Assembly (NCBI RefSeq): GCF_022898935.1
Contig: NZ_JALIRP010000001.1
Location: forward strand, 868,001-932,000
Length of the DNA stretch: 64,000 nt
Origin: Paenibacillus mangrovi
GTDB lineage: Bacteria > Bacillota > Bacilli > Paenibacillales > Paenibacillaceae
Reading direction: 5' to 3'
Positions within the stretch are counted from its first letter, which is position 1. Every line of letters starts with the position of its first letter. Positions 18,127-26,325 of the stretch are shown piece after piece. Below the pieces are notes generated by a model. That model saw only the letters and a program-made list of their open reading frames with translations, did not search any database and was not told the origin of the DNA. The translations under genes were made by a program, and so were the position numbers.

Positions 18127-18711
18127 ATGACAACGATTGGCTGGGTTAGACATGGGATTACAGACTGGAATGTGGTGAGAAGGGCGCAGGGACAGACCGA
18201 TGTGGCGCTGAACGATACGGGGCGTGCACAGGCTCGTGCGCTGGCTGAACGTTTTAAACACGAGGTGTGGGATTGGGTTTATACAAGTGATTTGTCGCGG
18301 GCCAAGGAAACAGCTGAAACCATTGCACAGGCGCTGAATATCCCGATATATGTGGATGAGAGCTTGCGGGAAAGGGCATTCGGAAAAGTGGAAGGGACAA
18401 CGGAAGACGATAGAATTCGGATGTGGGGCGAGGACTGGCAGGAGATAGAACTTGGAATCGAGTCCGATGAATCCATGATCCGGCGCGGAACCGATTTCGT
18501 TCAAGACATTTGTAGTCAGTATCCGGGAAAAAGGGTATTGGTCGTGAGCCATGGCGCATTCATCTCGACGCTGCTGCCCATATTGGTGCCGAATATGCAT
18601 GAGAGGGAGCATTTGCATAACACCTCTGTGACGCTGGTCCGTCAGGTGGAAGAAACATGGGTCTGTGATTTGTATAACTGCCGACGGCATTTAGAGGCTG
18701 TTAATTTATGA
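18127..18711 (+). CDS. histidine phosphatase (phosphoglycerate mutase-like)
   Basis: 194 residues; a GGGGGAAAG ribosome-binding site precedes the ATG. The phosphohistidine motif VRHGITDWN lies at residues 7-15 and the second catalytic histidine is in VLVVSHGAFIS. TSDLSRAKETAETIA and the ERAFGKVEG acid motif complete the branch-1 histidine phosphatase signature. At 194 residues it is shorter than cofactor-dependent glycolytic mutases and fits the broad-specificity phosphatase (GpmB/PhoE-like) group. It sits between a LacI regulator and a PfkB kinase; a sugar-phosphate or nucleotide-phosphate substrate is plausible but not determinable. Confidence 0.85.
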   Translation: MTTIGWVRHGITDWNVVRRAQGQTDVALNDTGRAQARALAERFKHEVWDWVYTSDLSRAKETAETIAQALNIPIYVDESLRERAFGKVEGTTEDDRIRMWGEDWQEIELGIESDESMIRRGTDFVQDICSQYPGKRVLVVSHGAFISTLLPILVPNMHEREHLHNTSVTLVRQVEETWVCDLYNCRRHLEAVNL

Positions 18712-18809
18712 TGCAAGCGATAAAGTTTTAAGAGTGGAAAGAGGATGGATATTCGCGAATAATACTCGAAGGCCAGTAAAACCAATACACGAGCAAAGGG
18801 GAAAATGCT

Positions 18810-19733
18810 GTGAAAATTGTCGTTATCGGCGAGCTCAACGTGGATGTGATTTTGTCAGGAACAGATTTGATACCGGAATGGAACCGGGAGAAGCTGATTG
18901 ATTCCTTCGATATTGTTCTCGGCTCATCCTCGGCTATTACGGCATGTGCACTTGCAGGGATCGGTGCGGAAGTTCATTTTGTCAGCATCGTGGGAGAAGA
19001 TGATTTTGGCCGGTTTTGTGTAAAAGAGCTTGAGCGTATGCAAGTAAACACCATGCATGTGATCCGGGATCCGGAAGTTAAAACCGGCGTTACACTTTCT
19101 TTTTCAACGCCAAGTGATCGCGGACTGCTCACTTATCCTGGCAGCATTCCGCTGCTAAAGCCGGAGAAAATTCCTGCAAAAGTGTTTGAAGATGCGGATC
19201 ATGTGCATTTCGGCTCTTACTTCTTGCAGGACGGCATGCGTCCACATTGGGAAGATTTATTTGCCCGGCTGCGCAGCCAAGGAATCACGACTTCATTCGA
19301 TACAGGCTGGGATGTTCACGGCATGTGGCACCGCGATGGAATTGACCGGCTGCTGCCGCATACGGATCTGTTTATTCCGAGTGAAGAGGAAATCATACAT
19401 ATTTATCAGACGGACAGTGTAGAAGAAGCGGGCCGCAGACTCCCTGTGGGTGCAAATACGGTAGCGGTCAAATGCGGCAGCAAGGGCGCGATGCTGCTAA
19501 CCCCTGGTAAAGATCCGGAAATGATCCCTTCATTCAAGGTGACTCCGGTTGACACGACGGGAGCTGGGGATGCTTTTAACGCAGGTCTGATCTATGCTTT
19601 CCGTAGCGGACTACGTGGTCATGATATGGTGAGGTTCGCCAACGCGAGCGGGGCGATTTCTACGCAGGGCGTAGGTGGAACGGGCTCACTTCCGACGACC
19701 CAGAAAATAGAATCATTTTTGAAATTGGTTTAG
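18810..19733 (+). CDS. PfkB-family carbohydrate kinase
   Basis: 307 residues from a GTG start with AAAGGGG upstream. PfkB signature 1 is weak (LGSSSAITACALAGIGAEVHFVSIVGEDDFG), while signature 2, DTTGAGDAFNAGLIYAF, carries the catalytic aspartate and the anion hole. The length and AVKCGSKGAMLL segment fit ribokinase/fructokinase-type enzymes that phosphorylate a hexose, ketohexose or nucleoside with ATP. It lacks the usual GGxxxN substrate loop of ribokinase (here VLGSSSAIT), so the substrate may be unusual. The next gene, 270 bp on, is a second PfkB enzyme of the phosphofructokinase branch. Confidence 0.85.
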   Translation: MKIVVIGELNVDVILSGTDLIPEWNREKLIDSFDIVLGSSSAITACALAGIGAEVHFVSIVGEDDFGRFCVKELERMQVNTMHVIRDPEVKTGVTLSFSTPSDRGLLTYPGSIPLLKPEKIPAKVFEDADHVHFGSYFLQDGMRPHWEDLFARLRSQGITTSFDTGWDVHGMWHRDGIDRLLPHTDLFIPSEEEIIHIYQTDSVEEAGRRLPVGANTVAVKCGSKGAMLLTPGKDPEMIPSFKVTPVDTTGAGDAFNAGLIYAFRSGLRGHDMVRFANASGAISTQGVGGTGSLPTTQKIESFLKLV

Positions 19734-20002
19734 GTATACTCTAACTTGTGATTATGCCAAAGTATGCGGCTTAGCGGCTAAAGGAAAGAACCGTTGTGCA
19801 ATCCGTATAGTGCAGGTATACTTTGGGTATTGCCGGTGTGTCCATATGCCTGAGGGAGGTTCTGCCGGAGATCAGGATCGGATTTAGGGGGCATCGAGAA
19901 GACATAGCAGCTGGTGAGCACGATGAAATGAGGCCTTCCCCGGGTCACAAGCGTTAGTTGCACGCTCACTTGACAGGCTAGGGAATGGATGACAGGAGAC
20001 TT

Positions 20003-20935
20003 ATGATTACTACCGTAACATTGAATGCAGCGATTGATAAGACATACTATCTTCCATCGTTTCCGATGGGAAAGGTTTCGCGAGTTCAGCGTTTTCATGC
20101 CGCGCCGGGCGGCAAGGGGATCAATGTAGCCAAAGTGGTTGCTCAATTGGGAGTGCCTGTAACGGCAACGGGTTTTGTCGGTGGCATGAATGGGGAAATC
20201 ATCAAGCAGATGCTGACCCAAATGGAGATTGCTCATGATTTTATTTCTGTTGAAGGAGAATCGAGAATTTGCCTGAACATTCTGGATGAGGCGAATGGAA
20301 CTTCGACGGAGCTTCTGGAGCCAGGCCCTACCGTCAACGATGCCGCCCTGAAGGAAATGGAAGTTAGAATTGGTGAACTCGCCTCACGTTCAAAAATCGT
20401 ATGCTTCAGCGGCAGCCTTCCCGCCGGCGTTCCGAAGGATTTCTATGTGAAGCTGGTCTCGATTGCGAAAGAAGCCGGAGCTTACGTCATTTTGGATGCA
20501 AGCGGAGATGCCTTGCGTTTCGGTCTGGAAGCGAAGCCCGACATGATTAAGCCAAATGAAGATGAAGTGGCAGCCCTTCTCGGCATTGAAGTAACCGACG
20601 AAGATGCACTTCAAAAAGCGGTAGAGACGCTGCTGCAAAAATATGAGATGGATCGGATCAGTGTATCATTGGGCGGAGCGGGCTCTTTGACGGCTTCGAA
20701 GGGAAGCAGTTATCGTGTGACAACACCGAAGGTGGAGGTTGTAAGCACCGTAGGATGCGGCGATTCCTTTGTCGCTGGCATGGCCGTGTCGCTAGCGAGG
20801 AACCTACCTCTCGAAGAGGGGCTTGCCATGGCATCCGCTGCAGGAACCTCCAACGCCATGACGGATCAGGCTGGACTCATTGAACTTGAAGAGTTTGAGC
20901 AGCTGCGCAAGCAGGTGCAGATCGACCGTCTGTAG
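20003..20935 (+). CDS. 1-phosphofructokinase/tagatose-6-phosphate kinase-type PfkB enzyme
   Basis: 310 residues. ATG 20003 is preferred because AGGAG (19994-19998) lies 4 bases upstream and it gives MITTVTLNAAIDKTYYL, the usual start of the FruK/LacC branch; an upstream in-frame ATG at 19985 has no site. Motifs are HAAPGGKGINVAKVVAQLG for sugar-phosphate binding and VSTVGCGDSFVAGMAV with the catalytic aspartate. Enzymes of this branch phosphorylate fructose-1-phosphate or tagatose-6-phosphate. There is no fructose PTS gene beside it, which is unusual for fruK, so I leave the symbol blank. A short gap separates it from a HAD phosphatase. Confidence 0.85.
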   Translation: MITTVTLNAAIDKTYYLPSFPMGKVSRVQRFHAAPGGKGINVAKVVAQLGVPVTATGFVGGMNGEIIKQMLTQMEIAHDFISVEGESRICLNILDEANGTSTELLEPGPTVNDAALKEMEVRIGELASRSKIVCFSGSLPAGVPKDFYVKLVSIAKEAGAYVILDASGDALRFGLEAKPDMIKPNEDEVAALLGIEVTDEDALQKAVETLLQKYEMDRISVSLGGAGSLTASKGSSYRVTTPKVEVVSTVGCGDSFVAGMAVSLARNLPLEEGLAMASAAGTSNAMTDQAGLIELEEFEQLRKQVQIDRL

Positions 20936-21098
20936 TTTATACCATCATATTGATTATTGTCTGTCCGGGCGCCCAGCGTCCGGTTTTTCTTTACTTAAGC
21001 AGTACTTCAAAAGCAGGAGTCCGGCTTGGTATGGAGAATTTTTTCAAGATGTAAGAAGGTATATCTTAACAAATAACAACGATGAAAAGGTGAGCAAA

Positions 21099-21782
21099 TT
21101 GATAAAGGCAGTGGTTTTTGATTTTGACGGGTTGATGGTGGATACGGAAACGCCTGCATATCATGCTTTTTGCAAGGTATACCGTGAATATGGTAAGGAA
21201 TTGCCGCTCGAAAAGTACGCGCAGTGCGTGGGAACCTCCTTTGATGTTTTTAACCCATATACATATCTCACAGAAATCTTACAGCATTCCGTAGATCCAG
21301 AAGTAATTCGCAAACAGGTGGACGTCCAGTACAAAGAGCTGCTTCAGCATATTCAGCCGAGACCCGGCGTAGTGGGATATTTGACAGAAGCCAGAGAACT
21401 TGGGCTTAAAATAGGCCTCGCATCAAGCTCTTTTTTGGGCTGGATTGAGCCCTACCTGACAAAATTTAATTTGCACGGTTACTTTGATTCGATCAACACA
21501 GCGGACTTGGTGAAGCAAGTGAAACCGGATCCCGAGCTGTACCTATTATCCCTGCAAAAGCTTGAAGTCCAGCCGGAAGAAGCCATATCGTTTGAGGACT
21601 CTCTGAATGGCTTTACAGCGGCGAAAAGAGCTGGAATGCATACGGTGATCGTACCTAACGAGATGACAAGTACGTTTCAGTTCGAACATTACGATTTGAA
21701 AATTCCAAGCATGGATTCCATGTCCTTGAAAGAGGTTATTCAGCGGCTGGAGCAGCAAAACCGGGTAGAGGTATTGGATTAA
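21099..21782 (+). CDS. HAD-superfamily hydrolase, beta-phosphoglucomutase-like (YhcW type)
   Basis: 227 residues from TTG 21099 with AAAAGGTGA just upstream; this start gives the standard LIKAVVFDFDGLMVDTE opening. The open frame extends upstream to about 20880 but overlaps the kinase gene and has no ribosome-binding site. HAD motif I is DFDGLMVDTE (nucleophile and acid-base aspartates), motif II is GLASSS, motif III is KPDPELY and motif IV FEDSLNG. A helical cap lies between motifs I and II. The family includes phosphosugar phosphatases and mutases; B. subtilis YhcW is the nearest I recall. Confidence 0.88.
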   Translation: MIKAVVFDFDGLMVDTETPAYHAFCKVYREYGKELPLEKYAQCVGTSFDVFNPYTYLTEILQHSVDPEVIRKQVDVQYKELLQHIQPRPGVVGYLTEARELGLKIGLASSSFLGWIEPYLTKFNLHGYFDSINTADLVKQVKPDPELYLLSLQKLEVQPEEAISFEDSLNGFTAAKRAGMHTVIVPNEMTSTFQFEHYDLKIPSMDSMSLKEVIQRLEQQNRVEVLD

Positions 21783-21832
21783 TTTCCATTAGATTACAGA
21801 TAAAAAGTTTCATATTTTTTGTCGTATACCGA

Positions 21833-21860
21833 TTGACGGATGCGGGAGTGCCCATATATT
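21833..21860 (+). promoter_or_regulatory. sigma-A-type promoter for the ABC importer operon
   Basis: -35 TTGACG (21833-21838), 16-bp spacer, -10 TATATT (21855-21860). It leaves a leader of about 120 nt before the binding-protein gene; I recognise no riboswitch or T-box in that leader. Confidence 0.55.
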
Positions 21861-21989
21861 ATTATGAATAACCATTTGGTGGGATGAGTTCCATTCAATG
21901 TAGTAAGTGGCACTTCTTTTTTTTACCCAAATGCTTTAGCGCTTTCGAACACAAAAGCAATATAGAGGAAAATTATGGAGGGGTCTTTT

Positions 21990-23033
21990 ATGTTCAAGAA
22001 AAAAATGTTGTTATCGGTCGTCATGTCGGCGCTCCTGGTTACGGCGGCAGCGGGCTGCGGCAATCAGGGCGACAAGAAGTCGGAAGTAGAAGGTACGGGC
22101 GGAAGTCAAACGGAGAAGAAAACGTACAAAATCGCCATCTCTCAAATCGTGGAGCATCCTTCCTTGGATGCGACGCGTGAAGGGTTCTTGGCGGCACTCA
22201 AGGATGCGGGTATAACAGAGGGCGATAATCTGACAGTAAATTACAAAAACGCTCAGGGCGATTCTGCCAATAACCTGTCCATTGCACAGACGATTGCTTC
22301 AGAAAAAGAGGATCTGGTGCTCGCTATTGCTACTCCATCGGCTCAGGCTATTGTCCAGCAGGTTAAAGATAAGCCGGTACTGTTCGCAGCAGTTACCGAT
22401 CCGCTTGATGCCAAAATTGTATCCAACCTGGATAAACCAGGCGGCAACGTGTCCGGGGTTTCCGATACGAACCCTGCGGCCGTGCAGAAGCTGATGGATT
22501 TCGTAGCCAAGAACTTCCCGAATATTAAAACGGTAGGACTTGTCATCAATGAAGGCGAACCGAATGCGGTGGTTATGGCCAAAAATGCAGAGGATGCCCT
22601 AAGCAAGCATAACATCAAGCTGGTAAAGGCGGCTGTGACCAACACCTCCGAAGTGAAGCAGGCCGCGCAATCCCTGGTTGGACGTGCCGACGCCATTTTC
22701 ATTACGCTAGATAACATGGTGGTGAGCGGTGCAGATACGATTATCCAAGTGGCCAACGAAAATCACATTCCGTTCTTCTCTAGTGACCGGGATACCGTTG
22801 AGAAAGGCGCGTTTGCAACCGTAGGCTTCAAATACTACGATCACGGATATCAGGTGGGGCAAATGGCCGTCGATATTCTGAAAAATGGTAAGAATCCGGG
22901 AGATATGAAAGTAACGATGCAGGATAAGCTTGATCTGATTCTGAATTTGAAAGCCGCTGCGGCCCAAGGCATTACGGTTACGGATGAAATGAAGAACGAA
23001 GTGGAAGACAAAGAGAAAAATATTATTCAGTAG
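21990..23033 (+). CDS. ABC transporter substrate-binding lipoprotein (TrpX/ABC_sub_bind type)
   Basis: 347 residues; GGAGGGG ends 6 bases before ATG 21990, which is preferred over the in-frame codon at 21975. A lipoprotein signal peptide with lipobox AAAGC (Cys23) anchors it outside the membrane. The mature protein has the two-lobed type-I fold of the ABC_sub_bind family (KIAISQIVEHPSLDATREGFLAALKDAG; AVTDPLDAKIVSNLDKPGGNVSGVSD; GFKYYDHGYQVGQMAVDILKNGKNPGDMKV). Relatives include streptococcal TrpX and other poorly characterised members for amino acids or aromatic compounds. It heads a three-gene importer operon with the permease and ATPase below; the ligand is not determinable from sequence. 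Confidence 0.88.
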   Translation: MFKKKMLLSVVMSALLVTAAAGCGNQGDKKSEVEGTGGSQTEKKTYKIAISQIVEHPSLDATREGFLAALKDAGITEGDNLTVNYKNAQGDSANNLSIAQTIASEKEDLVLAIATPSAQAIVQQVKDKPVLFAAVTDPLDAKIVSNLDKPGGNVSGVSDTNPAAVQKLMDFVAKNFPNIKTVGLVINEGEPNAVVMAKNAEDALSKHNIKLVKAAVTNTSEVKQAAQSLVGRADAIFITLDNMVVSGADTIIQVANENHIPFFSSDRDTVEKGAFATVGFKYYDHGYQVGQMAVDILKNGKNPGDMKVTMQDKLDLILNLKAAAAQGITVTDEMKNEVEDKEKNIIQ

Positions 23034-23050
23034 CAGTAGGGAATTGTTAT

Positions 23051-23081
23051 AGGGAGTGGCGATATCCTTCGTCCACTCCCT
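23051..23081 (+). other. intercistronic hairpin between binding-protein and permease genes
   Basis: AGGGAGTGG (23051-23059) pairs perfectly with CCACTCCCT (23073-23081); there is no T-run, so it is not a standard terminator. Its position suggests mRNA stabilisation or partial attenuation giving excess binding protein. Confidence 0.6.
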
Positions 23082-23105
23082 TCATGTCATAAGGAGGGAA
23101 TCAAC

Positions 23106-24029
23106 ATGTTAAGTTCAATCTTGGGTGCCATTGAACTCGGTATGCTCTACGCACTAATGGCGCTTGGGGTATACATTACGTTTCGGATTCTGGACTTTCC
23201 GGATTTGACTGTTGACGGCAGCTTCACAACAGGGGGCGGAATCGCAGCGGTGATGATTTCCCATGGCTATAATCCATGGCTGGCCAGCGTTGTAGCGCTT
23301 GCCGGAGGACTCACCGCCGGAGCATGTACGGGTCTTCTGCATACTAAAGGTAAAATTAACGGGCTGTTGTCCGGTATATTGATGATGATCGCCCTGTACT
23401 CCATTAACATGCGGATTATGCTCGGTAAGCCGAACATCGCCTTGATAGGTGTGGATACGGTTTTTACCTCCGTGAATCCTTGGATCCTGATTCCGGTGAT
23501 CGTCATTATTGTCTTGCTGCTCATGAACTGGTTCCTTCATACCGATCTGGGGCTGGCTCTCCGGGCAACGGGTGATAACGACCGGATGATCCGCAGTTTT
23601 GGATCCAACACAGATACCACCAAAATCATCGGCGTCAGTCTGTCTAACGGTTTGGTTGCCCTGGCTGGTGCCCTTATTGCACAGATATCCGGTTTTGGAG
23701 ATCTTAACATGGGGATCGGTATGATCGTCATCGGTCTGGCTTCCGTCATTATTGGCGAAGCGATCTTCGGAGCCCGAAATGTCATTCATGCTACGATTGC
23801 CGTTGTGCTTGGCTCGATCGTTTACCGTATCGTGATAGCGCTTGCCCTTCGAGTCGGATGGTTGGAAGCGTCTGATTTGAAAATCATCACAGCCGTGATT
23901 GTTATCGTAGCGCTTGTCTTCCCGACCACCAGCCGGGCGATCAAACAGAAGAAGCTGGCTAAGAAGCGTACGGCAGAGCTGACGGGATCACTCCAAAAAG
24001 GTGTCGTAGGAGGTGATCTCCATGCTTGA
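23106..24029 (+). CDS. ABC transporter permease (branched-chain amino-acid type)
   Basis: 307 residues; AAGGAGGG precedes the ATG. It has about eight to nine membrane helices of the BPD_transp_2 (LivH/RbsC) fold. The diagnostic sections are LMALGVYITFRILDFPDLTVDGSFTTGGG near the N-terminus and LGLALRATGDNDRMIRSFGSNTDTTKIIGVSLSNGLVALAGALIAQ, which contacts the ATPase. Together with the upstream lipoprotein and the overlapping ATPase gene it forms one importer. The C-terminal KQKKLAKKRTAELTGS tail is cytosolic and positively charged. Its stop overlaps the next start by 8 bp, implying translational coupling. Confidence 0.9.
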   Translation: MLSSILGAIELGMLYALMALGVYITFRILDFPDLTVDGSFTTGGGIAAVMISHGYNPWLASVVALAGGLTAGACTGLLHTKGKINGLLSGILMMIALYSINMRIMLGKPNIALIGVDTVFTSVNPWILIPVIVIIVLLLMNWFLHTDLGLALRATGDNDRMIRSFGSNTDTTKIIGVSLSNGLVALAGALIAQISGFGDLNMGIGMIVIGLASVIIGEAIFGARNVIHATIAVVLGSIVYRIVIALALRVGWLEASDLKIITAVIVIVALVFPTTSRAIKQKKLAKKRTAELTGSLQKGVVGGDLHA

Positions 24030-24816
24030 AATGTCACAAGTATCCAAGCTATTCAATCCGGGATCACCGGATGAGAAAATTGCCTTGAACAACATTCAAC
24101 TGAACTTGAACCCCGGGGATTTCATCACCTTGATCGGGAGCAACGGAGCGGGCAAATCGACCTTGATGAATATCATTTCCGGCGTGATGAAGCCGGATGC
24201 GGGCGATGTCCTGATTGACGGGCAAATCATCAGCCATCTTCCCGAATACCGGCGCAGCAAGTGGATCGGCCGTGTATTTCAGGATCCTATGGCAGGGACC
24301 GCACCTCACATGACGATTGAAGAAAATCTGGCTATGGCCTATGCAAGAGGCAAACGCCGGGGACTCAAGATGAGCATCAAAGCGAATCGCAGACAATTTT
24401 TTCGAGAGTCGCTTGAGCGGCTCGGCATTGGTTTGGAGAGCCGTCTGCGTGCCAAAGTCGGCCTTTTGTCCGGTGGAGAACGCCAAGCGCTCAGTCTGCT
24501 CATGGCGACGTTTACGGAGCCGGAAATCCTGCTTCTTGACGAACATACGGCGGCACTCGATCCTGCCCGCGCCGAGCTGATCACACGCCTGACGGAAACG
24601 ATCGTCCGCGAGATGAAGCTGACGACTCTGATGGTTACGCACAACATGGAACAGGCGATACGACTTGGCAACCGGCTGATTATGATGGATAAGGGACAGA
24701 TTATTCTGGACATCGACGAGAAGCGGAAGAAAAACCTGACGGTAGATGAGCTGCTGGGTGAATTTGAACGGATCAGCGGACATAAGCTGTCAGATGATCG
24801 TATGGTACTTGCTTAA
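24022..24816 (+). CDS. ABC transporter ATP-binding protein
   Basis: 264 residues from ATG 24022; AGGAGGTGATC is just upstream inside the permease gene's end, and an in-frame GTG at 24013 lies within that site. It has Walker A GSNGAGKST near residue 40, Q-loop FQDPM, ABC signature LSGGERQAL, Walker B EILLLDEHTAALDP and the switch histidine in LMVTHNMEQA. It powers the importer formed with the two preceding genes. The QDPMAGTAPHMTIEENLAMAYARGKRRGLKM segment is characteristic of the ATPases found with TrpX-type binding proteins. The operon ends at a terminator 25 bp downstream. Confidence 0.92.
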   Translation: MLEMSQVSKLFNPGSPDEKIALNNIQLNLNPGDFITLIGSNGAGKSTLMNIISGVMKPDAGDVLIDGQIISHLPEYRRSKWIGRVFQDPMAGTAPHMTIEENLAMAYARGKRRGLKMSIKANRRQFFRESLERLGIGLESRLRAKVGLLSGGERQALSLLMATFTEPEILLLDEHTAALDPARAELITRLTETIVREMKLTTLMVTHNMEQAIRLGNRLIMMDKGQIILDIDEKRKKNLTVDELLGEFERISGHKLSDDRMVLA

Positions 24817-24840
24817 CAATACAATATCGATAGAAGTATA

Positions 24841-24869
24841 ACCTGTTCACTCCTGAACAGGTTTTTTTC
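24841..24869 (+). terminator. terminator of the ABC importer operon
   Basis: ACCTGTTC (24841-24848) pairs with GAACAGGT (24855-24862) followed by TTTTTT. Confidence 0.88.
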
Positions 24870-24922
24870 TATGCTATAATGAAAGAATCCAATCAAGAAA
24901 AATATGGAATTGGGGGGCCGAT

Positions 24923-25687
24923 ATGAAGTCTATTGCCAATCTTTCATTTGAAGATGTGCTTCAGCATACAGATATGACCTTCAGTGGATGGGATTTCTCC
25001 CTATTGGAGAAAACGGGCAGGATGCAGGAATTCCCGCTGCGCTGGAATTATTATAATATCGTTGAACAAGCTTTGCGGAAGTCTACCAGCATACTGGATA
25101 TGGGCACAGGCGGAGGTGAGTTCCTGTCGAGATTGTCCAATCTTCCGGCGCATACCTGTGCGACGGAAGGCTATGAACCGAACGTGGAGGTTGCCCGCCA
25201 GCGGCTTGAGCCCCTTGGAGTCGCGGTATCATTCATCACTGACGATAAACGGCTTCCGTACGCAGATCGTGAGTTTGATTTGATTATTAATCGGCATGAA
25301 TCTTACAGCCCGCAGGAGGTACACCGGATTCTGAAGCCGGGAGGATGGTTTATTACCCAGCAGGTAGGTGACCACAACGATCAGGAGTTTAATGAGCTTC
25401 TGCAGGCGCCTAACGACGAATTCGCCCACTGGAATTTGGAATATGCGGTTCAGGAGCTTGAACCATTTTTTGAAATTGCGGAAAAAGATGAGGAAATCAC
25501 TCGTTCGAGATTTTTTGACTTGGGAGCGATTGTATTCTATTTAAGCGTCATTCCATGGCAAATCCCGGATTTCTCCGTTAACAAATACGAAACTAAACTC
25601 CGTTTGCTTTATCAGATGTTGGAACAAAAGGGTTTCATGGATACCAGCTGCCACCGTTTTATCATTGCTGCGCGAAAAAAGATCTGA
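24923..25687 (+). CDS. class I SAM-dependent methyltransferase
   Basis: 254 residues; GGGGGG lies upstream of the ATG. The SAM-binding motif I is ILDMGTGGGEFLSRL (near residue 60), motif II an acidic CATEGYEPNVEVARQRL, and motif IV FDLIINRHESYSPQEVHRILKPGGWFITQQVG. The fold resembles the Methyltransf_11 group of small-molecule or tRNA-modifying enzymes. The conserved INRHESY triad in place of the common NxAxH/W pattern does not point to a known substrate. It is monocistronic, between the importer terminator and the PadR promoter. Confidence 0.87.
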   Translation: MKSIANLSFEDVLQHTDMTFSGWDFSLLEKTGRMQEFPLRWNYYNIVEQALRKSTSILDMGTGGGEFLSRLSNLPAHTCATEGYEPNVEVARQRLEPLGVAVSFITDDKRLPYADREFDLIINRHESYSPQEVHRILKPGGWFITQQVGDHNDQEFNELLQAPNDEFAHWNLEYAVQELEPFFEIAEKDEEITRSRFFDLGAIVFYLSVIPWQIPDFSVNKYETKLRLLYQMLEQKGFMDTSCHRFIIAARKKI

Positions 25688-25697
25688 CCAGAACGTT

Positions 25698-25726
25698 TTG
25701 ACCTTTTAGTCAAGTATGACTATACT
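25698..25726 (+). promoter_or_regulatory. padR-type promoter with overlapping palindromic operator
   Basis: -35 TTGACC (25698-25703), 17-bp spacer and -10 TATACT (25721-25726). TAGTCAAGTATGACTA (25707-25722) in the spacer has perfect TAGTCA/TGACTA arms around a 4-bp centre, so a bound PadR dimer would block RNA polymerase. Confidence 0.72.
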
Positions 25727-25759
25727 AGAAGTAGCAATAGAACCAAAGGAGTCATAGAT

Positions 25760-26284
25760 ATGGATGAACGTGAACTGCTTGTTTTGGGACTGCTTATGAC
25801 TCAAAGCCAGCATGGGTATCAAATTAACGATTTTATTGAACGGAATTTAGGACAGGTTTCCGATATGAAAAAAGCGACCGCCTATTCCATTTTGAAGCGG
25901 CTGGATAAGCAAGGATGCGTGGATGTGACGGTCGAACAGGAAGGGAATCGTCCGCCCCGGCAAATTTATTCGATAACTGATAAGGGGAAGCTGCTTTTCT
26001 TCGAACTACTGCGGTCCTCATTGGCGCATGCGGAAAATGTTACGCCTCCAGGTGATATCGGGCTGATGTTTATCGATCATCTCGACCGGAAGGATGCGAA
26101 GGAGCTGCTGAAGATCAAGCTTGAAAAGGTGAATCAGCTCATAGAAGAATGTTCTTCGATTCCACCACATGAAGAGGGGATTGGCGTAAACTTGGCTTTC
26201 CGGCATCGGCTTGTTCTGCTGGAATGCAATAGGAAGTTTTTGATGGAGACCATACAGGAACTGGAGAGCCATTCCATTTCATAG
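25760..26284 (+). CDS. PadR-family transcriptional regulator
   Basis: 174 residues; AAAGGAG precedes the ATG. The N-terminal ~90 residues are a winged helix (LLVLGLLMTQSQHGYQINDFIERNLG...KATAYSILKRLDKQGCVDVTVEQEGNRPPRQIYSITDKGK), with QHGYQI and PPRQIYSIT typical of PadR. The C-terminal part is helical and probably dimerises (Vir_C-like). Its promoter contains a TAGTCA-N4-TGACTA palindrome, so it should repress itself. It is convergent with the YhgE/Pip gene across a shared terminator. PadR proteins often control neighbouring membrane genes, but no second copy of the palindrome was found before the YhgE gene. Confidence 0.88.
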   Translation: MDERELLVLGLLMTQSQHGYQINDFIERNLGQVSDMKKATAYSILKRLDKQGCVDVTVEQEGNRPPRQIYSITDKGKLLFFELLRSSLAHAENVTPPGDIGLMFIDHLDRKDAKELLKIKLEKVNQLIEECSSIPPHEEGIGVNLAFRHRLVLLECNRKFLMETIQELESHSIS

Positions 26285-26293
26285 ATATGACAG

Positions 26294-26322
26294 AAAAACC
26301 GCGGAGCAGCCGCGGTTTTTTT
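26294..26322. terminator. bidirectional terminator between padR-type gene and YhgE/Pip gene
   Basis: AACCGCGG (26297-26304) pairs with CCGCGGTT (26310-26317), flanked by an A-run upstream and a T-run downstream, so it can act on both strands. Confidence 0.85.
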
Positions 26323-26325
26323 AGT

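Noticed and set aside
20880..21098. Long N-terminal extension of the HAD hydrolase
   Set aside because: It overlaps the upstream kinase gene, has no ribosome-binding site, and the HAD fold begins at the TTG at 21099.
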